A DNA stretch of 64,000 nucleotides from Bradyrhizobium sp. CCGE-LA001 (lineage in GTDB: Bacteria; Pseudomonadota; Alphaproteobacteria; Rhizobiales; Xanthobacteraceae), in assembly GCF_000296215.2 (NCBI RefSeq), contig NZ_CP013949.1, positions 3,341,501 to 3,405,500 of the forward strand, in the 5' to 3' direction. Of this stretch, positions 1 to 8,458 are shown piece after piece (position 1 is the first letter of the stretch; each line of letters starts with the position of its first letter). The notes under the pieces are model-generated. The model had not been told where the DNA came from. It was given only the letters and a program-made list of their open reading frames with translations, and did not search any database. Made by a program: the position numbers and the translations under genes.

Positions 1-2
1 GA

Positions 3-584
3 GAGTACATCGAGATGGGCGGCCCGTATCTGACATTGCCGCAGAGAGGCATGTCTGCGCCGATTGACCGCCAAGGGCTGGCCGTCGGCCTGGTCTGGGA
101 GGTCGGTCAGTGGGACAAGCGGCGCGCCATCCCCCCAGCATTGTTGCGGCGTCTCGGCGTTTCCGGCGCAGTGCTTCATTCCCTCCAGAGAGAGGCGGCG
201 GCTGAAGATCTCGCGCAGATCGGCGCTCGGGACATCAGCACGCCCGACATCGCTGCTCTCGGTCATCTTCTCTGCCAGCTTGATCTGGTGATTTGCGTCG
301 ACACGATGGTCGCGCACCTAGCGGGGGCACTCGGATGCGAAGCCTGGGTACTGCTGCATGCCGATTGCGACTGGCGCTGGCCTTCATCGGGGCGTCGTAC
401 GCTTTGGTATCCAAGCCTTCGGCTGTTTCGTCAAAAAATCGCCGGTGATTGGGGCGCTGTCATCCTGGAGGTGCGCGAAGCCTTGGAAAAGAGTGCACGA
501 AGCCCGAGCGAAAAGTCGCAATACCGTCAGGCCAGCGCGACGTCGTCTTTAGCCGATTCCGGTTGCGGCGGTCGCTTTTCTTGA
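3..584 (+). CDS. C-terminal part of a TPR/glycosyltransferase-family-9-like protein (5' truncated)
   Basis: The reading frame is open back to the window edge, so the gene starts upstream and only its last ~193 codons are here. The segment DLVICVDTMVAHLAGALG followed by a DWRW...WYP...LFRQ pattern matches the C-terminal nucleotide-sugar-binding half seen in proteins that join tetratricopeptide repeats to a heptosyltransferase-like (GT9) domain. Such proteins are thought to modify proteins or surface glycans. The last ~45 residues after the GT domain are Ser/Arg-rich and look unconserved. Its 3' end overlaps the convergent Crp-type gene by 58 bp. Substrate cannot be read from this fragment. Confidence 0.7.
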   Translation, partial: EYIEMGGPYLTLPQRGMSAPIDRQGLAVGLVWEVGQWDKRRAIPPALLRRLGVSGAVLHSLQREAAAEDLAQIGARDISTPDIAALGHLLCQLDLVICVDTMVAHLAGALGCEAWVLLHADCDWRWPSSGRRTLWYPSLRLFRQKIAGDWGAVILEVREALEKSARSPSEKSQYRQASATSSLADSGCGGRFS

Positions 585-1309
585 TCACGTGGTCGGTAAC
601 CAAGGTAGGCAGGATCGAAGCCGGCCACTCGGCACAATCCAGGCCAGTCCGAAATCACCAGAGTCTTGCCCTGCCATTGCAGCAGCTTGCAGCGCCGCAG
701 TTCCTGGATGGTTCGGTTGGCATGGACGGGGGAAATGCTGCAAGCCGCGGCGACATCGGATTGGGTGAACGGCGAAGACAATCTGAAATCCTTCGCGAGC
801 CCGACATTCTGCAGGCGTGTCGTGATCTCACAGAGCAGGTGGGCCACCCGCGTCAAGGCGTCCCGGCTACCGAGGTTTATGGTCCAGTTGCGCTGTATCG
901 CGTGGTCGCGAAGCAGCATCAGCAGCAGAGTCCGCGACATCGCGGGCGAGCGCGCCGATAGTTCGCGAAAGAAGCGATGTGGCACCAGCGCGACCACGGC
1001 GGGACCGAGCGCGATGAGGTTACCCTCGATGCGGGGCCGGTAAACTGTCTGAAGGTCCGCGATGTCGCCGGGTACGGAGATCGACGTGATCTGCCCGTCT
1101 GTTCCCCGGGCATCCTGCCACGAGAGATAGCCCTGGAGCAGAAGACAGCATTGATGGCTGTTGTCGCCGTGGCGCAGGATCGCCTGATGTGAATTGAAGT
1201 GCGCAATCGTGCTCGGCATGTTTGCCAGCAGATCGAGGTCGTCGGTGGTCACGTCACCGAGACTCGCCAGGTGATCAGCGAGCTTGGAAAAGGCAAATCC
1301 GGTTTGCAT
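527..1309 (-). CDS. Crp/Fnr-family transcriptional regulator
   Basis: A 260-residue regulator with an N-terminal cyclic-nucleotide-binding beta-roll (about residues 20-140, with GDIADLQ in the usual phosphate-cassette position) and a C-terminal winged helix (FTQSDVAAACSISPVHANRT recognition helix, about 185-225). There is no FNR-type N-terminal cysteine cluster, so it is unlikely to bind an oxygen-sensing Fe-S cluster. The recognition helix with S-x2-HANRT differs from the E--SR pattern of FixK, so it probably reads a different operator from the FixK boxes found further right. It converges with and overlaps the glycosyltransferase-like gene. Effector unknown. Confidence 0.88.
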   Translation of the reverse strand: MQTGFAFSKLADHLASLGDVTTDDLDLLANMPSTIAHFNSHQAILRHGDNSHQCCLLLQGYLSWQDARGTDGQITSISVPGDIADLQTVYRPRIEGNLIALGPAVVALVPHRFFRELSARSPAMSRTLLLMLLRDHAIQRNWTINLGSRDALTRVAHLLCEITTRLQNVGLAKDFRLSSPFTQSDVAAACSISPVHANRTIQELRRCKLLQWQGKTLVISDWPGLCRVAGFDPAYLGYRPRDQEKRPPQPESAKDDVALA

Positions 1310-1568
1310 TAGTCATCCGATCCCCGCCGCCTGTCTCGACTCTGACCCAAATGGCAAAGGAGGGGCATTCACCTTTGATATGATCCGCCGATTGATGGGG
1401 CATCATCGACGGGTGCAGATTGACGTTGACCGGTCTCCAATGTTCCTCGTGAGAAGGCAGCAGACCTCGCCAAGATTCGATCAATAAGTCGATCGATCAT
1501 TAACAATGTTGAATCACCCGCCGCCACCGATGCTCTAGTGTGAGATCTTTCCGCTGGAGGGGGCCCGC

Positions 1569-1769
1569 ATGTTCGACACCGATACGACGGCGCTTTTGCG
1601 CGCCGTGCTCGAGGAAGTTTGCGCAAGCGTCTCCCGTTGCGAGATCGGCGCCAGAACCCACGTGGCCGCGAAGCTTCTCGAAGCGGCGACAAGAGGGCAG
1701 ACCTCTCTTGACGACCTCAGGCAAGCCGGTTCCAGGGCATTGTCTGAAGCCTCGACCATGCGCGGGTGA
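1569..1769 (+). CDS. small hypothetical protein (66 aa)
   Basis: A 66-residue, mostly helical soluble protein without signal peptide or membrane segment. It starts at ATG 8 bp after a good GGAGG ribosome-binding site, which supports that it is real. The composition (TALLRAVLEEVCASVSRCE and a THVAAKLLEAA stretch) resembles small helical proteins that are common and uncharacterised in rhizobia. It lies 61 bp upstream of the DUF4336-SDR gene on the same strand and could be co-transcribed. No function can be assigned. Confidence 0.6.
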   Translation: MFDTDTTALLRAVLEEVCASVSRCEIGARTHVAAKLLEAATRGQTSLDDLRQAGSRALSEASTMRG

Positions 1770-1830
1770 CAAGTGCGAGGAACGAGCGTCGTGCCCGGGG
1801 ACTTGAATAGGTCCCGCCCGGATAACGCTC

Positions 1831-3627
1831 ATGCACGAAATTGACGCCTCCACATCGACTGCAACCCTGACGAGGGTGACCGACGAAATCTGGATCGCGG
1901 ATGACGCTCCGATCAGCGCGGCAGGCTTACGTCTGCCGGTTCGCATGACGGTCGTTCGGCTGTCGAATGGCGACCTCGTGCTGCACTCGCCGGTGCGATA
2001 TTCGCCCGCTCTGCACAATGAGTTGGAGCGGCTCGGAACAATCAGATACCTGCTCGCGCCGAATGTTGCGCATTGGATCTTTATGCCTGCCTGGCAAAAG
2101 CGTCTGCCGCAAACGCTGACGTTCGCGGCGCGAGGGCTGTCGGAGCGGAAACAGGTGCGACAGGCTGGACTCCGCGTTGACCGCGAGCTTGGCGACGTGA
2201 CGCCGGCAGAGTGGGCTGCCGAGCTCGAAACCATCGCCGTGAATGCACCGGTGTTTTCAGAGGTGGAGATATTCGATAAGCGGAGCCGCACGTTGATCCT
2301 GACCGATCTGGTGCAGAACCTCGAGCCCCACGATCTTCCCGCGTCAAATCAGGCCGCTGCAAATGTTCTCGGCATCGCCAAGCCGGACGGCAAGGCGCCG
2401 ATTTATCTTCGGCTCCTGTTGCGGCTCGGCGGCCGTTCAGTACAGGCCGCAGCTGAACGGCTCGTCAGCCTGGCGCCTGAGCGAGTCATTTTCGCGCATG
2501 GCGACTGGTTCAAGGCGGAGGCGGCCGAACGTCTCCGGCGATCATTGCGTTGGCTTGTCCAGGTGGATGCCCGGAGGCCGTCGCGGCGGTCCATGGCGGG
2601 AACACGTGTCGTGATCACGGGAGCATCCAGCGGAATTGGCCGCGCTGCGGCGCTCGCGTTTGCGCAGGAAGGGGCAAGCGTGGTGCTCGCCGCACGGCGC
2701 GGCGAGATATTGACGCGCCTCGCGGCAGAGTGCGAGGCGCTTGGAGGCCGTGCGTTGGCAGTTCCGACCGATGTCGGCGATGCGGAGGCGGTGCAGCGAT
2801 TGGCACGGCAGGCTGACGATGCCTTCGGCGGGATCGATGTCTGGATCAATAACGCCGGTACCGGCGTGTTCGGCGCCTACCAGGACGCCGATCTCGCGCT
2901 TCACCGCCGAACCATCGAAGTCAATCTGCTGGGAACCATGCACGGTGCGTTTGCGGTGCTTCCGATCTTTCTCCGCCAGAACCGCGGTATCCTGATCAAC
3001 AACATCTCGCTGGGAGGCTGGGCGCCGACGCCGTTTGCGGCCGCCTACACGGCGAGCAAATTCGGTCTGCGCGGGTTCACGGCGAGCCTGCGCCAGGAGC
3101 TTGGCGAACATCCGAACATCCACGTCTGCGGCGTGTTCCCGGCGATGGTCGATACACCGGGATTCGTACACGGCGCCAATATGTCCGGGAAAAGGCTCGA
3201 TCCGGGTCCGCTGCTGTACCAGTCGGAAGACGTCGCGCAGGCCTTCTTGAACCTGGTCCGTGCGCCGCGCGATGAAGTGGCCGTCGGCTGGCCTGCGCGC
3301 GCCGGCCAGATGGCCTATGCCGCCGCACCGACACTGACTGAGCATTTGCTGGGCGGCGCATTCCGCTTCCTCCTGTCGCGCGCGAGACGCGCGCCGATCA
3401 GCGAGGGAACCATGATCGAGGCGTCACCGCGAGGCTCGTCGGTCGATGGAGGCTGGCTGGCACGGAAGCGACTTCCGCCGGCTGGCGTCATCAGCAAGGG
3501 GCTTGCGATCGTCGGAATAGCTGCGTGCGTAGCTTTCGCGGCCTCAACAATTGCTCGTCCGCACAGGCAGATCGCGCCCAGGCGCCGCCGGCATCGGCAG
3601 GCCGTATCGCATCACGGCAGCGCGTAG
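1831..3627 (+). CDS. DUF4336 - short-chain dehydrogenase fusion protein
   Basis: A 598-residue two-domain protein. Residues ~10-245 match the DUF4336 type, a metallo-hydrolase-like fold of unknown substrate (DEIWIADDAPI, APNVAHWIFMPAW). Residues ~255-545 are a classical SDR with TGASSGIG at 263-270, NNAG, and the catalytic YTASK (Tyr406, Lys410). A hydrophobic segment near residues 560-580 (KGLAIVGIAACVAFAAS) suggests C-terminal membrane anchoring, followed by an Arg/His-rich tail. An internal Met (MAGTRVVITG) would be a plausible SDR start, so the fusion may join two once-separate genes. The ribosome-binding site before the chosen ATG is weak. NAD(P)(H)-dependent redox chemistry is implied by the family; substrate unknown. 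Confidence 0.85.
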   Translation: MHEIDASTSTATLTRVTDEIWIADDAPISAAGLRLPVRMTVVRLSNGDLVLHSPVRYSPALHNELERLGTIRYLLAPNVAHWIFMPAWQKRLPQTLTFAARGLSERKQVRQAGLRVDRELGDVTPAEWAAELETIAVNAPVFSEVEIFDKRSRTLILTDLVQNLEPHDLPASNQAAANVLGIAKPDGKAPIYLRLLLRLGGRSVQAAAERLVSLAPERVIFAHGDWFKAEAAERLRRSLRWLVQVDARRPSRRSMAGTRVVITGASSGIGRAAALAFAQEGASVVLAARRGEILTRLAAECEALGGRALAVPTDVGDAEAVQRLARQADDAFGGIDVWINNAGTGVFGAYQDADLALHRRTIEVNLLGTMHGAFAVLPIFLRQNRGILINNISLGGWAPTPFAAAYTASKFGLRGFTASLRQELGEHPNIHVCGVFPAMVDTPGFVHGANMSGKRLDPGPLLYQSEDVAQAFLNLVRAPRDEVAVGWPARAGQMAYAAAPTLTEHLLGGAFRFLLSRARRAPISEGTMIEASPRGSSVDGGWLARKRLPPAGVISKGLAIVGIAACVAFAASTIARPHRQIAPRRRRHRQAVSHHGSA

Positions 3628-3785
3628 GCGCGTACGTGATCGCCGAGCTCGGCGCCAAACGAGCCGTGACCGCCATCGACCGTCACGACGTATTGTTTTT
3701 GTTCGCCGCGCCCTCACAACGGTGATGGCTAGCGATGGCGCGTCGCGGAACCACTGAGCCGAACCATGAGTGGGAATCATATGGC

Positions 3786-4163
3786 CTACTTGAGCGTATA
3801 CAGAAACGCCGCGATGTCGCGCGCGTCCTTCTGCGGGATGCCCATTCTCGGCATGGCGTTACCGGGCAACGCGCGCTGCGGATCTTCGATCCAGTCGGCC
3901 ATGTTATCGGGCGAATTCTGGATGTAGCCGGCAATGTAGGTCCGTGTGCCGATCCGGTGCAGGGGCGGGCCGACATTTCCGTCGGCACCGGCGATGCCGG
4001 GAATGTCGTGACAGCTGCCGCATTGGTATTGCTTGACGAGGTCGGCGCCACGGCGTGTGTCGCCGACGAAATTATCGGGGCCGGCAGCCTTGCCGTTGTC
4101 GCAAGCGACCGCCGGCAGAGCCAGCAGGGCGGCGATGAGCGATCGTGTCGTCGGACCCAGCAT
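3786..4163 (-). CDS. small exported c-type cytochrome
   Basis: A 125-residue monoheme cytochrome: an N-terminal export signal ending near LPAVAC (possible lipoprotein cysteine or ordinary signal peptide), a CGSCH heme-binding motif, and an AMPRMG segment likely to supply the axial Met. I set the start at the ATG at 4163 because it opens the signal peptide and lies 19 bp after the preceding gene with a GGAG site. Longer upstream in-frame extensions lack a signal and overlap that gene. The heme domain resembles the cytochrome domain fused to CoxM in this window (GP-L, R--IAG, W--DP, PG--MP-M pattern). Last gene of the PQQ dehydrogenase operon; probably an electron carrier. Confidence 0.85.
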   Translation of the reverse strand: MLGPTTRSLIAALLALPAVACDNGKAAGPDNFVGDTRRGADLVKQYQCGSCHDIPGIAGADGNVGPPLHRIGTRTYIAGYIQNSPDNMADWIEDPQRALPGNAMPRMGIPQKDARDIAAFLYTLK

Positions 4164-4182
4164 CGGCTGCTCCGCTTCTCCA

Positions 4183-4821
4183 TCAGGGCTTTTGGCCGAA
4201 CTTGAAGGACTTGGTGGCGGACCACGGATCAGTCGTCGAAACCTGCTCGCTGGGAACTTGCTCCACGTCAGGCGAAAGCGGACTGGCCGAGAAGGTACGG
4301 CCCCATTGCCTGTTCGGCTCATTGCTGATCTTGCCGATATAAGTGACGAGGTCCCAGATCACGCTGTCGGGCAGCACGCCCCCCCACGCCGGCATTCCAT
4401 TGGGCCGCCCCTGATGGATCGACAGATAGATGTTCTCGGGTTGCGATCCATAGATGAAGATGTTGTTGCTCAGCGCCGGCCCCATGCCGCCGCCGCCGTT
4501 CGGCGCATGGCAGCCGACGCAATTGAAGTTGACGTAATAGGTCATCCCGCGCTGCGCCGCATTGGGATCGCCCTGCACCGGATTCTTGATCTGGGGCGGA
4601 TCGGGCTGTGCGCCCGGGAAGAGGGTGGTCACCGGAACTTGCATGAACACGCCGGGCCGGCCGCTGCCGACGCTGCCGCCGAAATTCGGCGGAGGCGCCA
4701 GCGTCGGCATCTGCGCCTCCTGCGACTGCGGCAGAGTTTGCTGGGCAAGCAATGCGCCGTTGGGTGCGGCCGCCAGCAGCAACGTTACGGCACTGGCGCG
4801 TAGCATTGGACCGGACATCAC
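4183..4821 (-). CDS. periplasmic c-type cytochrome of the PQQ dehydrogenase operon
   Basis: A 212-residue protein with an N-terminal signal peptide (ends near GALLAQ), a Pro-rich linker and one CVGCH heme site, followed by MGPALSNNIFIYG and a MPAWGG segment that could give the Met ligand. Cytochromes of this kind are the immediate electron acceptors of methanol/ethanol-type PQQ dehydrogenases. Its start overlaps the stop of the MoxJ-like gene in an ATGA (4 bp), which argues for translational coupling. The long tail after the heme domain (about 40 residues) is unusual for a minimal class I cytochrome. Confidence 0.87.
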   Translation of the reverse strand: MMSGPMLRASAVTLLLAAAPNGALLAQQTLPQSQEAQMPTLAPPPNFGGSVGSGRPGVFMQVPVTTLFPGAQPDPPQIKNPVQGDPNAAQRGMTYYVNFNCVGCHAPNGGGGMGPALSNNIFIYGSQPENIYLSIHQGRPNGMPAWGGVLPDSVIWDLVTYIGKISNEPNRQWGRTFSASPLSPDVEQVPSEQVSTTDPWSATKSFKFGQKP

Positions 4822-5657
4822 GGATGCCCTCCTGATGCCGTCAGGGCCATGTCGACCAGAGGCACGCCGTAACTCCGCAACAGTGCGGCAATATCGGACC
4901 GATGCGCGTCGATGAACGCATTCAGCTGGTCGCGCAGAGCGTGATCGCCTTTGCGGACGCCCATCGAGATAGCGAACTGGAACTGTTGAGGCGCAAAGCG
5001 CTCACTGTCCTTGATGGGGGCCACTGCCAGCGGCACCTTGGCATGCGTGGCGAAATAGCCGGCTAGCGGCCCCCAGGCTGCGGCTATGTCGATCTCGCCA
5101 TGTTCGACGGCCTCGATCAGGCGCGCCGGAGGATCAGCCCGGCGATAGTCGCCATAGATCGAATAGCCGCGGACATTGTCGACGATCCCGAGCTGGCCAA
5201 GCGCCTGCGCAGGAGGCGGGTTGTTGCCGTCATCGCCGACGAGATGGACGCCGATGGTCAGGCGATGGAGGCGCGGATCGAGTAAGGAGAAGAGATCGAG
5301 ATGCTGGTCCTGACGGCTCACGAAAACATAGGTGGAGCGATAGTAGGACTTCGTGGTCTCCACGAACTCGTATCCGGAGGGCACGCCCATCACCACGTCG
5401 CATTTTTCTGCCTTCAGCGTGTTGCGGATGAAGCCGCGACGCTGCGCCCACCAAGTGTAGGACAGAGATCGCTCGAGACCCTTGGCGACCATCGTCGCGA
5501 GCTTGTTCTCGAAGCCGGCCTCGGCGCTGTTGGAAAACGGCAGATTGTTCGGATCGGCGCAGACACGCAGCTCGCCGTTCGCCGCGGCGGATACGGAGGA
5601 CGTGATCCCGATCAGGCCGGAAATCGCAACAGCGGCACAATCACTGCGCAGGCGCAT
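4818..5657 (-). CDS. MoxJ/XoxJ-like periplasmic binding protein associated with PQQ dehydrogenase
   Basis: A 279-residue exported protein: a signal peptide (about 1-28, ending SVSAAA), then a solute-binding-protein fold beginning with LRVCADPNNLPFSN, the hallmark start of 'quinoprotein dehydrogenase-associated' binding proteins. In methylotrophs the MoxJ/XoxJ protein helps form or activate the periplasmic dehydrogenase rather than import a solute. The ATG at 5657 is chosen because it opens the signal peptide; it overlaps the end of the dehydrogenase gene by 17 bp. The gene is translationally coupled at both ends, fitting a dedicated partner role. Confidence 0.87.
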   Translation of the reverse strand: MRLRSDCAAVAISGLIGITSSVSAAANGELRVCADPNNLPFSNSAEAGFENKLATMVAKGLERSLSYTWWAQRRGFIRNTLKAEKCDVVMGVPSGYEFVETTKSYYRSTYVFVSRQDQHLDLFSLLDPRLHRLTIGVHLVGDDGNNPPPAQALGQLGIVDNVRGYSIYGDYRRADPPARLIEAVEHGEIDIAAAWGPLAGYFATHAKVPLAVAPIKDSERFAPQQFQFAISMGVRKGDHALRDQLNAFIDAHRSDIAALLRSYGVPLVDMALTASGGHP

Positions 5658-7473
5658 GGCTGGCACTCCCGAGCTTGAACACCAAGAGCTCGCTGCCGCC
5701 GGCGGTGTAGAACGGCAGGTCCTGCATCGCACCGGTGAAGCCGAGCGTGCCATTACGCACGCGCTGATCGACCTCAGCATTCGCCACCGCACCGGGCCAG
5801 CCGCCGACGCCCGAGAGGATTGCGATGTATTGCTGCCCGTCCGAGCCTCGATAGGAGACCGGTTGGCCGATGAAGCCGGAGCCGGCGCGAAACTGCCAGA
5901 GCAATTTGCCGTTCCTGGCGTCCACCGCCTTGAACAGACGATCCATGGTTCCGTAGAACGCGACGTCGCCCGCAGTCACCAGCGCGCCGCTCCAGACCGG
6001 CAGCTTCTCGTGAATCTCCCAAACTTTCTTGCGGACAACCGGATCCCACGCCATGAACTCGCCGCGGTGCCCGCCCGGACCGGCATACATGTCGACGTCG
6101 GCGCCGACATAAGGCGTGCCGGCGATGTAGCCGACCTGCGATGCCTTGAAATCCATGCAGAGATGCTGATGCGGGACGTACAGCAGCTTGGTACGGGGTG
6201 ACCAGGCGGACGGCTGCCAATCCTTGGCGCCCGGCGCGGTCGGACAGATGTTCTCGACGGTCTTGCCGACCAGCGGCGTCTTCTCCTCGTTAGGAATGAT
6301 CTTGCCGGACTTGAGGTCGACGCCCTTATAGGCGTTCACGAAGTCATAGGCGTCCGCGGAGATCACTTCACCGGTGGCGCGATCCATGACGTACATGTAG
6401 CCGTTGCGGCCGGGGTGAATCAGAACCTTGCGCGGCTGACCATTCAGCTCGAGGTCGACCAGCACATTCTCGTTGATCTCGTCATGGTCGAACAGGTCGT
6501 GCGGGTTGACCTGATACGCCCACATCGCATGCCCGTTGTCGGGATTGCGGGCAAAGATCGTCGCACTCCAGAGATTGTCGCCACTGCGCTGGTTCGCGTT
6601 CCACGGGCTGGGATTGGCGGTGCCGTAATAGATCAGATTGAGCTCGGCATCGTAGGAGATCCATCCCCACGCGGTGCCGCCACCGACCTGCCATCGGTCG
6701 GCTGGCCAGCTCTTGACGCCGAGATCCTTGCCCTTGAGGTTGTCGTAGAACGGCTTGAAATCGTGGCCGATCAAGACGTCCTTGTCGGGCCCCGTCGCGT
6801 AGGCGCGCCAGGCGATGGCTCCCGTGTTTTCGTCCACGGCAGTGAGCCAGCCGCGCACGCCGAGCTCGCCGCCGCTGTTGCCGATGAGAACCTTGCCTTT
6901 CACGACGACAGGCGCCATCGTGATGGTCTCGCCCTTGTTGATCTCGCCGAGCTTCGTGTGCCAGAGCTCCTTGCCTGTCTTGGCGTCGAGCGCGACCGAG
7001 TGATTGTCGAGCGTGTTGAGAAAGATCTTACCATTGTTGAAGGCGAGCCCGCGATTGACGACGTCGCAGCATGCAACACCCGCCGCGGCAGGCTCGGGCT
7101 TCGGAACATATGACCATTTCAGCTCGCCCGTGGTGGCATCGAGTGCGAACACGCGGTTCGGATAGGGGCCGGCATAGGGGCCGACCACATACATGGTTCC
7201 GTCGATCACGAGAGGCGCTGCCTCCTGACCGCGGTCGGCTCCGACCGAGAACGTCCAGGCGAGCTGCAGGCGCGATGCGTTATCGGTGTTGATCTGATCG
7301 AGCTCGCTATAACGGGTGTTGGCGTAGTCGCGCGCAGCCATCGGCCACTGAGCGGGATCCTTCATGCGGCTGGCGAGATCAGTCTGCGCCATCACCGGCG
7401 AGAGCAATGCACAGCAGGCGCAGAGCGCACTCAGCGTTCTCCCCAGCAACCGCCTGAGGCCAAGCATTAACAT
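5641..7473 (-). CDS. PQQ-dependent methanol/ethanol-family dehydrogenase, lanthanide type (XoxF/PedH-like)
   Basis: A periplasmic eight-bladed quinoprotein. Numbered from the ATG at 7473 (610 aa): signal peptide to ~MAQ, vicinal disulfide GVACCDV (Cys135-136), metal ligand GGELGVRGW (Glu203), ANPSPWN (Asn287), and the catalytic Asp in FDHDEIN (Asp329) with a second Asp two residues on (Asp331). In this family that extra Asp marks lanthanide-dependent enzymes (DYD in XoxF, DYA in calcium MxaF); here the middle residue is His. It oxidises a primary alcohol, passing electrons to cytochrome c. A GGAG site stands 10 bp before the chosen ATG; a longer N-terminal reading lacks one. Operon partners are a MoxJ-like protein and two cytochromes. 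Exact substrate unknown. Confidence 0.93.
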   Translation of the reverse strand: MLMLGLRRLLGRTLSALCACCALLSPVMAQTDLASRMKDPAQWPMAARDYANTRYSELDQINTDNASRLQLAWTFSVGADRGQEAAPLVIDGTMYVVGPYAGPYPNRVFALDATTGELKWSYVPKPEPAAAGVACCDVVNRGLAFNNGKIFLNTLDNHSVALDAKTGKELWHTKLGEINKGETITMAPVVVKGKVLIGNSGGELGVRGWLTAVDENTGAIAWRAYATGPDKDVLIGHDFKPFYDNLKGKDLGVKSWPADRWQVGGGTAWGWISYDAELNLIYYGTANPSPWNANQRSGDNLWSATIFARNPDNGHAMWAYQVNPHDLFDHDEINENVLVDLELNGQPRKVLIHPGRNGYMYVMDRATGEVISADAYDFVNAYKGVDLKSGKIIPNEEKTPLVGKTVENICPTAPGAKDWQPSAWSPRTKLLYVPHQHLCMDFKASQVGYIAGTPYVGADVDMYAGPGGHRGEFMAWDPVVRKKVWEIHEKLPVWSGALVTAGDVAFYGTMDRLFKAVDARNGKLLWQFRAGSGFIGQPVSYRGSDGQQYIAILSGVGGWPGAVANAEVDQRVRNGTLGFTGAMQDLPFYTAGGSELLVFKLGSASHAPAQ

Positions 7474-7585
7474 AGGTGAAGATCTCCACGGCATTGACGA
7501 GGCCGCGCCGCGTTGCAGGCCGGTTTGCGAACGTACAAACCTTGCGCTCTCGCTTGGTTCCAAAGCTCTGCCGAGGCGCAGAGGC

Positions 7586-8374
7586 CTATCTCACAACATT
7601 TCCTGAAACGCCGGCACCAAGATCGACGGCGATCTGGTCCTCCCGACCGTTGCACTTGGGATGGCCGAAGCCCGACGGGCTTTTGCCGTCCGGTCCAATG
7701 TCGTAGATGATCGCGTCCTTCATGTTCGGGCTGACCCCGGCGGGTACGTGATCGAGACCGAGGAAATGGCGTACGCGCCAGGCAACGTTGTGATCGGCGC
7801 AGGAGCTATCACCGCTGACACCGAGCGCGCCGGCAATGCCGTTTCGATCGTAGAGCGCGAGCCCTCCGCCGAAGACGATCACGCCGCCGACGGGCTTGCC
7901 GACCATCGGATCATGCGCCGTTCCAAATTCATCAGGCGTGCCTGCATAGATCACCTCGGGGGAAGGTGGATTGCTCAGCGTCGCGCCGAACAGAATGCCG
8001 CCGGGTTGGGCGCCTGCATATAGATTGGCGGTGGCCATCGCCTTGTCCTTCAGGCTGAACGCATTCGCGGTGTTGGCCTTCTCGGCCGCAATCGCGCGGC
8101 TGCCGAGCCACTGGTCGTCGACCTTGCTGCCGCTGTAAGCGACGGCGCAAACAAGGCCCTGCCGATTCACGACCGCGGCCCACTCGTTGTTGTCCAGACC
8201 GCCGTTGCTGGGGCCACCGCCGGGCTTGACGCTCTTCTTGAGGATGTCGGCCAGCTGGTCGTGGTCGACCGGACAAGACAGTCCCGGACGCGGCTGATCT
8301 TGCGCGATCGCGCCTTGCAGCACGGCCATGACCGCCGTGAGAATGGCACTCGCCAGGACGGCTTGTTTGCCCAT
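7586..8374 (-). CDS. exported GlcG/HbpS-family heme-binding-like protein
   Basis: A 262-residue protein with a clear signal peptide (MGKQAVLASAILTAVMAVLQ to AIAQ). The body carries the GlcG/HbpS (DUF336) pattern: GSRAIAAEKANTANAF, GGILFGATLSN and GVIVFGGGLALYD-x-G-IAGALGVSGDS. Members bind heme or act with oxidases and dehydrogenases, but their chemistry is poorly known. It lies between ctaG and the PQQ dehydrogenase on the same strand (gaps of 84 and 112 bp). A link to either the dehydrogenase or the oxidase is therefore plausible but not proven. Confidence 0.82.
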   Translation of the reverse strand: MGKQAVLASAILTAVMAVLQGAIAQDQPRPGLSCPVDHDQLADILKKSVKPGGGPSNGGLDNNEWAAVVNRQGLVCAVAYSGSKVDDQWLGSRAIAAEKANTANAFSLKDKAMATANLYAGAQPGGILFGATLSNPPSPEVIYAGTPDEFGTAHDPMVGKPVGGVIVFGGGLALYDRNGIAGALGVSGDSSCADHNVAWRVRHFLGLDHVPAGVSPNMKDAIIYDIGPDGKSPSGFGHPKCNGREDQIAVDLGAGVSGNVVR

Positions 8375-8458
8375 ATGGCCTCCACGGAATTGCCCATGTC
8401 AGAGGCGAACGTTGCATCAAACCTGCGGTTCCTATGCCTTCCCAAACTTGCGGGATCA

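Noticed and set aside
1481..1510. GATTCGATCAATAAG sequence as a FixK box
   Set aside because: Only one half-site (ATCAA) is intact; the left half does not match TTGA.
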